This document shows, in pieces, positions 26,453-34,843 of a DNA stretch of 64,000 nucleotides (position 1 is the stretch's first letter; each line of letters starts with the position of its first letter). Below the pieces are notes generated by a model. That model did no database searches, was not told the origin of the DNA, and worked only from the letters and a program-made list of their open reading frames with translations. Origin of the DNA: an uncultured Gemmatimonadales bacterium. GTDB taxonomy: Bacteria > Gemmatimonadota > Gemmatimonadetes > Gemmatimonadales > GWC2-71-9. The position numbers and the translations under genes were made by a program. The stretch covers positions 62,001 through 126,000 of the forward strand of contig CAMYLY010000012.1 of assembly GCA_947259405.1 (NCBI GenBank). Direction: 5' to 3'.

Positions 26453-27105
26453 TAGAGATCCACAAGCATCCATCGGCCGACAAACACTTCAAGTGGTCCG
26501 GGCCAGATGGTGATTCGGTCGAAGGCTGCCTCCAGCACGTTGAGGTCGCTTCCCGCAATCCCAGCCAGTAGTTGTGTCACGACCACAATACCGACGATCG
26601 TGAGCACCGCACCGGCGGCCCTCTGTGTCCCCGACGCGATCGCGAAGAACAGGGAGTACGCGAGCAACGTCGCCAACATGAACCGGGCTGCGAGCTGTAT
26701 CGGATAGGCGTAGATGCCGGCCGGCAACGTTGTGAACCACGTGGCGGTCAGCGCCCCGAGGAATACCGTGATCATGGCGGGGGCGAGCAGGACGAGCCCG
26801 GCCGTGTAGCGCAACAACACGTAATACCAACGGGGTGTCGGTAGCACGAGTGCGTACACGTGATCGCCACGGTGATCGTGAATCCACGCGCTGGTTCCGA
26901 CCAGGAGCCCGATGGCGGCAGCCAGGGCAGGATAGCCTCTTCCCCAAGCCGCGACCTGCTCGAGGAGGCCGGCAGCATCCCAGTACCGCTCGCCGGAATA
27001 ACCGACACGGAGCATGAAGTACGGAATTGCGAAGCCGACCACCGCCACGGGCAGGAGCCAACCCCGGGACCATTTCCACTGTGAATAGAGGATTATGCGC
27101 AGCAT
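26452..27105 (-). CDS. ABC transporter permease-like membrane protein
   Basis: A 217-residue protein with about six membrane helices, for example LLPVAVVGFAIPYFML, LAAAIGLLVGTSAW, LVLLAPAMITVFLGALTA and AVLTIVGIVVVTQLLAGIAG. It starts three bases after the ATPase stop on the same strand. Its size and position mark it as the membrane subunit of the ABC system. The segment HDHRGDHVYALVLPTPRWYYVLLRY is typical of ABC-2-like export permeases (processing of the transporter domain near the first helices). Substrate unknown. Confidence 0.78.
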   Translation of the reverse strand: MLRIILYSQWKWSRGWLLPVAVVGFAIPYFMLRVGYSGERYWDAAGLLEQVAAWGRGYPALAAAIGLLVGTSAWIHDHRGDHVYALVLPTPRWYYVLLRYTAGLVLLAPAMITVFLGALTATWFTTLPAGIYAYPIQLAARFMLATLLAYSLFFAIASGTQRAAGAVLTIVGIVVVTQLLAGIAGSDLNVLEAAFDRITIWPGPLEVFVGRWMLVDL

Positions 27106-27108
27106 GGC

Positions 27109-28014
27109 TCAGCCCTCGGGATGGCGCTCGCGAGCGACTTGTAAGAGTTCCACGAATCCTTCTTCCAGATCGAGGTCCACCACCTCCCGCAAGCTCGGAG
27201 TACTGCCTTCGAAGTACTGCGTCATGGGGTCCTGCCAGCCTCGCACGGTCCACACCTCGCTGTTGCCAAGTGCATCCGTGTCTCGGGCGAGGATGACGAA
27301 GGGAGTTTGCGCGACGATTGCCGGCACGTTCTCGACCCGGAGCCGCTTGATGCCACTCTTGAACGCCTGCATCGGCATTTCCGCGACGAGGTGACCGTCA
27401 TCCATAACGCCCACCCAGTCACATATGCGCTCGAGTTCGTGCACGAGATGGCTAGAGATGAAGACCGTGGCCCCGTGCTCGGAGACGAATTCGAGCAGCG
27501 CCATCAACACGTCGCGCCGCACGACCGGGTCAAGCCCGTCCGTGGGTTCGTCGAGCACGAGCAGTTCCGGTCGCTGGGCAAGGGCCAACAGCATCATCAA
27601 CTTTCCCGTTTCACCCTTCGACATGTTTCGGATCTTCTGGTTGAGACGCAGCCGGAACGTCTCTACCAACTGCGCGGCTTTGGCGGGATCCCACCGCGTA
27701 AAGAACGCACGATGCATGTTGAGGATCTCGTCCACAGTGAAGCTCGGATACAGGTGCGGGCGTTCCGGCACATAGCCCGTCTCGGCGAGTGCGGCGGTCG
27801 ATTCCCCGGGGATGGTGCGGTTCAAAACGGAGATGGATCCGCGTGACGGTCGCAACAATCCCAGGACGAGTCGAATGGTCGTGGTCTTTCCGGATCCGTT
27901 GGGGCCCAGGAATCCGTAGATCGATCCCGTGGGGACGGCCAGCGAAAGGTCTCGGATCTCAAAGTCCCTGCCGGCTCGGTAGCGCAGGTCATGGGTCTCA
28001 ATGGCGTTACTCAT
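27109..28014 (-). CDS. ABC transporter ATP-binding protein
   Basis: A 301-residue ABC ATPase of the exporter type. Seen: Walker A GPNGSGKTTT, Q-loop region ETGYVPERPHLYPSFTV, signature variant SKGETGKLMML in place of LSGGQ, Walker B LLVLDEPTDGLDP, and switch His in FISSHLVHELE. The C-terminal 80 residues are an extra domain seen in many drug or bacteriocin exporters. Its start overlaps the regulator gene by eight bases, so regulator and transporter are made together. Confidence 0.92.
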   Translation of the reverse strand: MSNAIETHDLRYRAGRDFEIRDLSLAVPTGSIYGFLGPNGSGKTTTIRLVLGLLRPSRGSISVLNRTIPGESTAALAETGYVPERPHLYPSFTVDEILNMHRAFFTRWDPAKAAQLVETFRLRLNQKIRNMSKGETGKLMMLLALAQRPELLVLDEPTDGLDPVVRRDVLMALLEFVSEHGATVFISSHLVHELERICDWVGVMDDGHLVAEMPMQAFKSGIKRLRVENVPAIVAQTPFVILARDTDALGNSEVWTVRGWQDPMTQYFEGSTPSLREVVDLDLEEGFVELLQVARERHPEG

Positions 28015-28390
28015 GGGTACCCCATTCGAGCTCTTCGCGGATTGCGGCCTTCAGGTCCTCAGTAGTCAGTCCGAGCCGTCCCCCGTCAACCAGCATTTGA
28101 GTCACGAGCGCGCGAGCCGCGTCGTTCTTCTCACCAGCCAGCCGGTTGTGGTCGAGTTCCCGCACGAACGTCCCGGTCCCGCGTTTTGATTCGATGAATC
28201 CCTCGCGCTCCAGCATGCGGTACGCCTGCACGACTGTGGCCGGATTGACCCGAAGCCGACTCGCCATCTGGCGGACCGACGGCAGCGCATCACCGGCCCC
28301 GAGGTCGCCGGCAGCCACCGCCACCCGAATCCTGGCGGCGATCTGGTCATAAAGCGGTGTTGGACTCCGACTGTCGAGCTTCTCAAACAT
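28007..28390 (-). CDS. GntR family transcriptional regulator, YtrA subfamily
   Basis: A 127-residue regulator with an N-terminal winged helix (SPTPLYDQIAARIRVAVAAG, ALPSVRQMASRLRVNPATVVQAY, GFIESKRGTGTFV) and a short helical tail, as in the YtrA branch, which lacks a large ligand domain. YtrA-type regulators typically repress their own operon of ABC transporter genes, which is exactly the context here. A palindrome between 28409 and 28428, just upstream of its start, is a good candidate operator. Confidence 0.92.
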   Translation of the reverse strand: MFEKLDSRSPTPLYDQIAARIRVAVAAGDLGAGDALPSVRQMASRLRVNPATVVQAYRMLEREGFIESKRGTGTFVRELDHNRLAGEKNDAARALVTQMLVDGGRLGLTTEDLKAAIREELEWGTHE

Positions 28391-28408
28391 ACGCTTCTTT
28401 AACGCCTG

Positions 28409-28428
28409 TGTATCGGTCTACTAATACA
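28409..28428. promoter_or_regulatory. Candidate operator for the YtrA-type regulator
   Basis: TGTATCGGT-CT-ACTAATACA: two 9-base arms matching at 7 of 9 positions (TGTATnnGT/ACnnATACA) around a 2-base spacer. It lies 19 bases upstream of the regulator start codon. Its downstream arm as read on the minus strand covers the expected -10 region after a TTGACA at 28449-28454. The form and position match known YtrA/GntR operators. Confidence 0.65.
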
Positions 28429-28447
28429 GTGGAACAGTGCCGCTGCC

Positions 28448-28476
28448 TTGTCAAGTCCAACGTCTTATCTTGTTAT
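28448..28476 (+). promoter_or_regulatory. Divergent promoters sharing a palindromic -35 region
   Basis: On the plus strand TTGTCA (28448-28453), a 17-base spacer and TGTTAT (28471-28476) lie 19 bases before the TerB-like gene. On the minus strand the same bases read TTGACA (28449-28454), a perfect -35 for the regulator operon, though the best -10 candidates on that side have a 19-20 base spacing and overlap the operator. Confidence 0.45.
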
Positions 28477-28494
28477 GGCACAAGGACGTAACCG

Positions 28495-28959
28495 ATGCTC
28501 AAGTCAATCCAGGACTTCTTTAAACGCACCATGGAGCCCGAGCCGGAGGGCGAGGAGGAGCCCGGCCACGATCCCGTTGCCGTGGCTGCGTGCGCGCTCA
28601 TGCTCGAACTCGCCCACGCCGATGACGAGTTCACCGACGACGAGCGCCGACACATCGAGGAGGCCGTGGTCCGCCACTTCAACGTGCCGCCCGAGACGGC
28701 CGACGAGCTGATCGCGCTTGCCGACGAGGAGCGCCGACGTTCTGTCGACCTCTTTCAATTCACGTCCCTGATTGCGGCCAGCTACGACGAAGGCCAGCGC
28801 ATGGTGTTGGCGGAGATCATGTGGCGGATTGTGTATTCCGATGGGGAGTTGGCCAAGCACGAGCATTACCTCATGCATAAGGTCTCCAAGCTGCTCGACC
28901 TCCGACCGGGGTATCTCGCGGAAGCGAAGAAGCGCGCGACCACTCGACGCGTCGACTGA
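28495..28959 (+). CDS. TerB-like (DjlA/TerB superfamily) protein
   Basis: A 154-residue all-helical protein. The core has the TerB hallmark of paired acidic turns: ALMLELAHADDEFTDDERRHIEEA and, later, MWRIVYSDGELAKHEHYLMHKVSKLLDL. The family is linked to membrane stress and tellurite resistance and can bind metal through these acidic residues, but many members stand alone with unknown function. The N terminus has a Glu/Pro-rich segment (MEPEPEGEEEPGHD). AAGGA (28482-28486) precedes the ATG by 8 bases. It is followed after 3 bases by tilS, so it probably heads the tilS-hpt-ftsH operon. Confidence 0.82.
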   Translation: MLKSIQDFFKRTMEPEPEGEEEPGHDPVAVAACALMLELAHADDEFTDDERRHIEEAVVRHFNVPPETADELIALADEERRRSVDLFQFTSLIAASYDEGQRMVLAEIMWRIVYSDGELAKHEHYLMHKVSKLLDLRPGYLAEAKKRATTRRVD

Positions 28960-28962
28960 CGG

Positions 28963-30312
28963 ATGAGTGATCTGATCTCGCGTGTGGTCGCGTACGCGCG
29001 CGCGCATGCGCTGTTCGAGCCACCAGGGCTCGCTCTCCTCGCGGTAAGTGGCGGGCCCGATTCGATCGCGCTGCTCGACCTCTTCGCCGCCGAGGACGGG
29101 GTCGGGGACCAGCTCGGCCTCGGGATCGCGGTCGCGCATGTCGATCACGGTATCCATGACCAGAGCGGCCTCGTGGCAGCTCGCGTGCGCGACGTCGCCG
29201 GGAAGTACGCGGTCCCGTTCTACGCAAGAAGCCTGAACCTCGGCGCCGGGGGGACGGAGACCGAAGCGCGAGCCCGCCGCTACGAGGCGCTCCGTGAGAT
29301 CCAAGCGGAGGTGGGCGCCCCATTCCTCGTCACCGCGCACCACCGGGACGATCAGGTTGAGACGGTGCTGTACCGGGTCCTCCGAGGCAGTGCCCCGGCC
29401 GGTCTGTCCGGCATGCCCGTACGCGGGCGCGACGGACTGGTCAGACCGCTCTTGCGGTGCGAGCGTGCCGAGCTCCTGTCATGGGCTGAAAGCCGAGTCG
29501 AGTGGTACCATGAGGATCCCGCCAACGACGATCTCAAGCACGACCGATCCTGGCTGCGGAGAGAACTCATCCCGATGCTGCGCCAACGGTTTCCCGACGT
29601 CGACACTCGGGTGCTGGGGGTGGGTCGGTGGGCTGCTCGCGAGCGACGAGCGTGGAACGAGATGTTGACCGAGATCCCCGGACTACGCTTCGAGCACGCT
29701 GGCGATCGCGTGGCGCTGAGCCGCGATGCTGTCGCCGCTCTTCCGCGGGCACTGGCTGCCGCTGTGCTCCGGGCGGCGGCCCGTCACGTTGGAGTCGTGC
29801 TTGGGCCTCGACGCGCCGACCGCCTTCGCGAGTTCCTTGTGGCCAGCGGGAGTGGCCGCACGTTTGTGGTTGCCACGGGATGGGAGGCGCGGACCACGTT
29901 CGACCAATTGGTGATCGCCCGCGGCGAGGCTGTGAAGGCCCTCGACCCAGTGCAGGTCCTCCGCGCTGATTCCAGCCCGATCCGTTGGGGCGACTGGGAG
30001 TTCTCGGTCACGGCTGACACGGCCGGCATCGCGAAGCGCGAATCCTTCCATACGTGGATCGAGGAAAAGGAAGCGCACGTCCGCGGTCTCGAGGCAGGAG
30101 ACCGCATGCGACCGCTTGGCGGGTTGGGGCGTCGGAAGGTGCGAAGGCTGCTGATGGAGGCACGCGTCCCACGGGAGCAGCGAGCGTCGTACCCCGTGTT
30201 CGTGCAGGGGCGACATGTGGTTTGGATTCCGGGCGTCTGCCGAGCGGCGGACGGCGTCCCGAAGACCGGTGAATCTGCGTGGAGAGTTGAGGCACGAGTG
30301 ATCGATGAATGA
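28963..30312 (+). CDS. tilS: tRNA(Ile)-lysidine synthetase
   Basis: A 449-residue enzyme that converts C34 of the CAU-anticodon tRNA-Ile to lysidine, using ATP, so that it reads AUA. Seen: PP-loop SGGPDS at 29-34, AHVDHGIHDQS, TAHHRDDQVETVLYRVLRGS, RPLLRCERAELLSW and HEDPANDDLKHDRSWLRRELIP. The C-terminal TilS domain appears as RMRPLGGLGRRKVRRLLMEARVP. Length and motif order are normal. It is in the conserved order tilS-hpt-ftsH, and its stop overlaps hpt by eight bases. Confidence 0.95.
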   Translation: MSDLISRVVAYARAHALFEPPGLALLAVSGGPDSIALLDLFAAEDGVGDQLGLGIAVAHVDHGIHDQSGLVAARVRDVAGKYAVPFYARSLNLGAGGTETEARARRYEALREIQAEVGAPFLVTAHHRDDQVETVLYRVLRGSAPAGLSGMPVRGRDGLVRPLLRCERAELLSWAESRVEWYHEDPANDDLKHDRSWLRRELIPMLRQRFPDVDTRVLGVGRWAARERRAWNEMLTEIPGLRFEHAGDRVALSRDAVAALPRALAAAVLRAAARHVGVVLGPRRADRLREFLVASGSGRTFVVATGWEARTTFDQLVIARGEAVKALDPVQVLRADSSPIRWGDWEFSVTADTAGIAKRESFHTWIEEKEAHVRGLEAGDRMRPLGGLGRRKVRRLLMEARVPREQRASYPVFVQGRHVVWIPGVCRAADGVPKTGESAWRVEARVIDE

Positions 30313-30850
30313 GTCCATGACCGACGTGCGTGACCGCGTGCGGACAATCTTCGAGCCCGACGCCATCCAGCGGCGTGTACGGCAATTGGGGGAAGAGATC
30401 GGTGCGTACTACGCCGATCGGAACGATCTGCTTATCCTCGGCACGCTCAAGGGCAGCTTCATGTTCATGGCGGACCTGGTACGGCACGTTACGATCCCAC
30501 ATGAGATGGACTTTGTGGGTGCGGCTTCCTACGGGAAGAGCAAGACCTCGAGCGGGCATGTTCGGTTGTTCTATGACCCGGTGACGACGATGAGCGGTCG
30601 TCCGGTCTTGCTTCTCGAGGACATCGTGGATACGGGCCACACACTGCAGAATCTCGTACACCTCCTGCAAACCAGGGAACCCGCGAGCCTCGACATCTGT
30701 ACGCTACTGCATAAGCGGAAATCGCATCTGGACCTCGAGCCTCGGTTCGTCGGGTTCGACGCGCCAGACGAATTCTTGGTGGGATATGGACTCGATTACG
30801 CCGAGCAATACCGGTATCTGCCGTTTGTCGGTAGCTTGAAAGATGGGTGA
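30305..30850 (+). CDS. hpt: Hypoxanthine phosphoribosyltransferase
   Basis: A 181-residue purine salvage enzyme making IMP or GMP from hypoxanthine or guanine and PRPP. Seen: the PPi loop in LILGTLKGSFMFMADLVRH and the PRPP-binding motif LLLEDIVDTGHTLQNL, then HKRKSHLDLEPRFVGFDAPDEFLVGYGLDY with the base-binding Phe/Tyr region. ATG 30305 overlaps the tilS stop; MTDVRDR at 30317 is an alternative. The family is used to this tilS-hpt-ftsH neighbourhood. Confidence 0.95.
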   Translation: MNESMTDVRDRVRTIFEPDAIQRRVRQLGEEIGAYYADRNDLLILGTLKGSFMFMADLVRHVTIPHEMDFVGAASYGKSKTSSGHVRLFYDPVTTMSGRPVLLLEDIVDTGHTLQNLVHLLQTREPASLDICTLLHKRKSHLDLEPRFVGFDAPDEFLVGYGLDYAEQYRYLPFVGSLKDG

Positions 30851-30859
30851 AAGACGATA

Positions 30860-32842
30860 ATGACGGATAAAGGCACTTCCAACCGAAAGGTCAGCGTTTC
30901 CGGGCTGAGCCGGAACCTGGTGTTCTGGTTCCTGGTCTTTCTGATCCTGGTCATGGGTTGGCAGATGGTCGAGAACAACCGCGAGCCGGTTGAGACCATC
31001 TCCTACTCGGAGTTTCAGAAGTATCTGCTGCGCAACGACATTCAGACGGTCACGGTCGATCGGGACAAGTTCCTGACGGGCGAGTTCAAGCGAGCTATCA
31101 AGATCACGGCGCGGCCCGTGCAGAAGTTCGAGACGACCCTCCCGTTCCCGTCGTCGACCGATTTTGTTGCCACTCTCGAAGAGCGCGGGGTCGAGGTCAC
31201 CGGTGAAGAGCCCAAGCAGGGGTTCGGCACGTTCTTGGTTGGCCTGCTACCGTGGATGATCCTCATTGGTCTGTGGATCTTCTTCTTCCGCCAGGTGCAG
31301 CAGGGGGGCAACCGCGCCTTCTCGTTCGGGAAATCCCGTGCCAAGCTGCTCTCGGGTGATACGCCCAAGGTGACGTTTCAGGATGTCGCGGGATGTGACG
31401 AAGCCAAGGTCGAGCTCCAGGAGATCATCGAGTTCCTGAAGGATCCACAGCGCTTCCAGCGCTTGGGTGGCCGGTTGCCCAAGGGCGTGCTGTTGGTCGG
31501 AGCGCCGGGAACGGGCAAGACGCTGCTTGCACGGGCGGTCGCCGGCGAGGCGGGTCGTCCGTTCTTCTCGATGTCGGGCTCGGACTTCGTCGAGATGTTC
31601 GTGGGCGTCGGCGCGTCCCGCGTGCGAGACCTGTTCGAGCAGGGGAAGGCGCACGCACCATGCTTGATCTTCGTGGATGAGATCGACGCCGTCGGGCGCC
31701 ATCGCGGTGCCGGCCTGGGTGGGGGACACGACGAACGTGAGCAGACGCTCAATCAGCTCCTGGTCGAGATGGACGGGTTCGAGTCGAACGAAGGCGTCAT
31801 CATGATCGCCGCCACCAATAGACCCGACGTGTTGGATCCGGCGCTGCTGCGCCCCGGTCGCTTCGACCGCCAGATCGTGGTGGACATGCCGGACGTCCGT
31901 GGCCGCGAGATGATCCTCAAAGTACATGCTCGGCGCATCCCGCTCTCCGATGATGTCTTACTCGAGCACATCGCTCGAGCCACACCGGGCCTCGCCGGTG
32001 CGGACTTGGCGAACATCGTCAATGAGGCGGCGCTGTTGGCTGCGCGACGCTCCAAACAACAGGTCGAGATGGTCGACTTCGAAGACGCGAAGGACAAAGT
32101 CATGCTGGGCGTGGAGCGGAGGAGCATGGTGTTGTCCGAGGAGGAGCGGAAGCTCACGGCCTATCATGAGGCCGGGCACGCGCTGGTGAGTCTTCGCTTA
32201 CCGGGTCAGGATCCGGTCCACAAGGTGACGATCGTTCCACGGGGGCGCGCCCTGGGCGTCACGTTCTCGCTCCCCGAAGAGGATCGGCATAACTACACCA
32301 AGGAGTACATGCTCGGCAGGCTTGCGATGGCCTACGGTGGACGCCTCGCGGAGGAGCTGATCTTCGGCCCCGAGAAGGTCACGACGGGTGCCGCCCAAGA
32401 CATCGAACACGCAACCGAGATGGCGCGGCGCATGGTCACGCAGTTTGGCATGAGTGACTTGATCGGCCCGGTGGCAATCGGCGACCGCGAACAACAGATC
32501 TTCCTGGGGCGCGAGCTGGTGCAACACCGTGAGGTCTCCGACAAAACCGCCGAGCAGGTCGACTCCGAGGTCAAGCGCATCCTGCAGGATGCCCACGAGC
32601 GCGCCCGCACCATTCTCGAGGCCGACCTCGAGACGCTGCATGCGATGGCCAAGGCGTTACTCGAGCGCGAGACCTTGGACCGGGAAGAGATCGTGCTGTT
32701 GGCCGAGGGCAAGAGCCTTCCTCCCCGAGCACCAACACCGGCGCCTCCGCCGGAGCCCACGGCGACGCCTCAACCCGAAGGGTCGAAAGCCGAGCCGCAG
32801 GGTCCGATTCTCGGAACCCCACCAGAACCCGCGGGGGCGTGA
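30860..32842 (+). CDS. ftsH: ATP-dependent zinc metalloprotease FtsH
   Basis: A 660-residue inner-membrane AAA+ protease that degrades misfolded membrane proteins and regulators. Seen: a first membrane helix (about 14-34, [16 protein letters not shown]), periplasmic domain, second helix (about 130-150, [17 protein letters not shown]), AAA+ module with Walker A GAPGTGKT (Lys220), Walker [16 protein letters not shown], and second region of homology [21 protein letters not shown]. The zinc site is H436-EAG-H440 with the third ligand likely in the downstream [17 protein letters not shown] region. The tail is Pro-rich ([19 protein letters not shown]). The stop overlaps folP by four bases. Confidence 0.97.
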   Translation: MTDKGTSNRKVSVSGLSRNLVFWFLVFLILVMGWQMVENNREPVETISYSEFQKYLLRNDIQTVTVDRDKFLTGEFKRAIKITARPVQKFETTLPFPSSTDFVATLEERGVEVTGEEPKQGFGTFLVGLLPWMILIGLWIFFFRQVQQGGNRAFSFGKSRAKLLSGDTPKVTFQDVAGCDEAKVELQEIIEFLKDPQRFQRLGGRLPKGVLLVGAPGTGKTLLARAVAGEAGRPFFSMSGSDFVEMFVGVGASRVRDLFEQGKAHAPCLIFVDEIDAVGRHRGAGLGGGHDEREQTLNQLLVEMDGFESNEGVIMIAATNRPDVLDPALLRPGRFDRQIVVDMPDVRGREMILKVHARRIPLSDDVLLEHIARATPGLAGADLANIVNEAALLAARRSKQQVEMVDFEDAKDKVMLGVERRSMVLSEEERKLTAYHEAGHALVSLRLPGQDPVHKVTIVPRGRALGVTFSLPEEDRHNYTKEYMLGRLAMAYGGRLAEELIFGPEKVTTGAAQDIEHATEMARRMVTQFGMSDLIGPVAIGDREQQIFLGRELVQHREVSDKTAEQVDSEVKRILQDAHERARTILEADLETLHAMAKALLERETLDREEIVLLAEGKSLPPRAPTPAPPPEPTATPQPEGSKAEPQGPILGTPPEPAGA

Positions 32843-34005
32843 AGGCCACCCTCGTTGCACCTGATCCGGCAGCAGTCACTCACGCCCTGATCCATCGGGG
32901 CGAGGAAGTATCTCCCGCGCGGGCAACGGCACTCGGTCTGCAACCGGTTGTGCTTTTCCTCGACCGGCTGGATGCGTCGAGCACGGACGCGGTGGCGCGA
33001 GTCGCGCTCGAGAACCACCTCGAATACCTCACAGGTGACGGATGGATCTTGCTGGCCGGCTCAGCGGCCAAGCTTGGCGCACTGGGCCGGCCTGGCGCGT
33101 CCTCTCTACCCAGCGACGTTGCCGAGGCCGTTGGCAATGCAATCGCGCCTGTCATGGAGCCGGTCGACGCGTGGCTCGTGGCCGGAACCACGGTCTCGCT
33201 CGAGCAACCGCTCATTGCCGGCATCCTCAATGTCACACCGGATTCGTTTTCCGATGGCGGGCGCCTGGACCCCGACATCGCCGTGGAGCACGCCGTCGCG
33301 ATGGTGGAAGAGGGGGCAACGATCGTGGACATCGGTGCCGAATCGACTCGGCCGGGCCGACCGGACCCCGTATCGCTTGAAGAAGAGTGGCGGCGACTCT
33401 CACCCGTCGTAGGAGGTGTGGCCGCACGGTTGCCCGGAACACTCGTATCAGTTGACACGGTCAAGGCGGAGATCGCCCGCCGCGCGTTGGAGGGTGGGGC
33501 CGCGGTGATAAACGATGTATCGGGGTTACGGCACGATCCGGCCATCGCGGACCGCTGCGCGGAAGCGGGGGCAGGGCTGATCTTGATGCATTCCCGTGGG
33601 GACGTGTCGACCATGGCGACCTACGACCATGCAGAGTACACCAACGTTGCGGGCGAGACGGCCAACGAATTGGATGCCGCGCGCGATCGGGCTCTCGAAC
33701 GGGGTGTCGAACGCGCCCGGATCATCTTGGATCCGGGCTTTGGGTTCTCGAAAACGCCCGAGCAAACGTATGACGTGTTTCGCCACCTTCCCACGATTGT
33801 CAGCCTCGGGCAGCCCGTCATGGTTGGTCCCTCGCGGAAACGGTTCCTGGGAGCGGCCACGGGTCGCGACGTGCTGGAGCGGGATGTGGCCTCTGCCGCC
33901 GCGTGTGCGGCCGCCTATCTTCTCGGAGCGCATATCTTTCGCGTGCACGCGGTCGGTCCGACACGCGATGCCTTGAACGTGGCGGCCGCGCTTCGAGGAG
34001 CTTGA
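32839..34005 (+). CDS. folP: Dihydropteroate synthase with N-terminal extension
   Basis: A 388-residue protein. The C-terminal about 265 residues are a canonical folate-pathway dihydropteroate synthase: [11 protein letters not shown] (from Asn131), [66 protein letters not shown] and GPSRKRFLG. About 110 extra residues precede the barrel compared with E. coli FolP. They read as a small alpha/beta segment ([39 protein letters not shown]) of unknown role. GTG 32839 overlaps the ftsH stop (GTGA); its position makes the long form the expected product. cdaA follows with a one-base overlap. Confidence 0.93.
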   Translation: MKATLVAPDPAAVTHALIHRGEEVSPARATALGLQPVVLFLDRLDASSTDAVARVALENHLEYLTGDGWILLAGSAAKLGALGRPGASSLPSDVAEAVGNAIAPVMEPVDAWLVAGTTVSLEQPLIAGILNVTPDSFSDGGRLDPDIAVEHAVAMVEEGATIVDIGAESTRPGRPDPVSLEEEWRRLSPVVGGVAARLPGTLVSVDTVKAEIARRALEGGAAVINDVSGLRHDPAIADRCAEAGAGLILMHSRGDVSTMATYDHAEYTNVAGETANELDAARDRALERGVERARIILDPGFGFSKTPEQTYDVFRHLPTIVSLGQPVMVGPSRKRFLGAATGRDVLERDVASAAACAAAYLLGAHIFRVHAVGPTRDALNVAAALRGA

Positions 34006-34808
34006 TGTCATTCGATCAATTTCGGTATCTGATCCCTGGCCTGTGGGATCTCGTCGAGATCCTGATCGTCGCGTATGTGATCTACCGTTTCCTGCTCTTC
34101 CTTGCGGGCACGCGCGCCCTGCAGATTCTCATCGGCCTGTTGATCCTGGGCGTGATCTTCATGGGCGCCACCTTGCTGCGTTTCAACATGATCACGACGC
34201 TGCTGGGGTTCGTGTTCGCATACGGGGCGTTCGCTGCCGTTGTGGTGTTTCAGCCGGAGCTCCGCAACGCCCTTGCGCGCCTGGGGCGCACACGGTTGCT
34301 GCGCGTGCTTGCGCAGGGTGCGGATCAAGAGGTCGCCGATGAGATTGCCGAGGCCGTCGACCGCTTGGCCCGAAGCGGGACCGGCGCGATCATCGCCCTG
34401 GAGGGCGAGGTCTCGCTGAACGATTATCTCGAGTCGGGCACCCCGATGCAGGCCGCGCTGTCGGCCAACCTCCTTACGACCATTTTCACCCCGTACTCAC
34501 CGCTCCATGATGGAGCGGTCGTCATTCAGGGCAAACAGATCGTGGGGGCGGCCGTCGTCCTGCCGCTCACCCAATTCCCCGTCACCGACAAATCGCTGGG
34601 CACGCGACATCGGGCGGCGCTCGGCTTGTCAGAGGAAACGGACGCGACTGTGGTCGTGGTCTCCGAGGAGTCTTCTAGCATTGGGATTGCCGAACACGGA
34701 GTTCTCAAGCGGGGTATCACCGCGGATCAGGTGCGGGAGATGCTCGCGCGGCGAGGCTCAGGCGGACTTGCGTTCACGGCCACGAGCGATAAGCCTTCTC
34801 CCGCCTAA
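34005..34808 (+). CDS. cdaA: Diadenylate cyclase CdaA (c-di-AMP synthase)
   Basis: A 267-residue membrane-bound DisA_N cyclase making the second messenger c-di-AMP from two ATP. Seen: about three N-terminal helices (LWDLVEILIVAYVIYRFLLFL, ALQILIGLLILGVIFMGA, TTLLGFVFAYGAFAAVVVF) and a cyclase domain with the essential DGA (169-171, in PLHDGAVVI) and RHR (201-203, in GTRHRAALGLSEETDA). ATG 34005 shares one base with the folP stop (TGATG); the longer upstream reading frame is part of folP in another frame. The folP-cdaA pairing occurs in several diderm phyla. Confidence 0.95.
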   Translation: MSFDQFRYLIPGLWDLVEILIVAYVIYRFLLFLAGTRALQILIGLLILGVIFMGATLLRFNMITTLLGFVFAYGAFAAVVVFQPELRNALARLGRTRLLRVLAQGADQEVADEIAEAVDRLARSGTGAIIALEGEVSLNDYLESGTPMQAALSANLLTTIFTPYSPLHDGAVVIQGKQIVGAAVVLPLTQFPVTDKSLGTRHRAALGLSEETDATVVVVSEESSSIGIAEHGVLKRGITADQVREMLARRGSGGLAFTATSDKPSPA

Positions 34809-34843
34809 CGCCACGACACCCCGATCCAACGACTGACCGCGAC

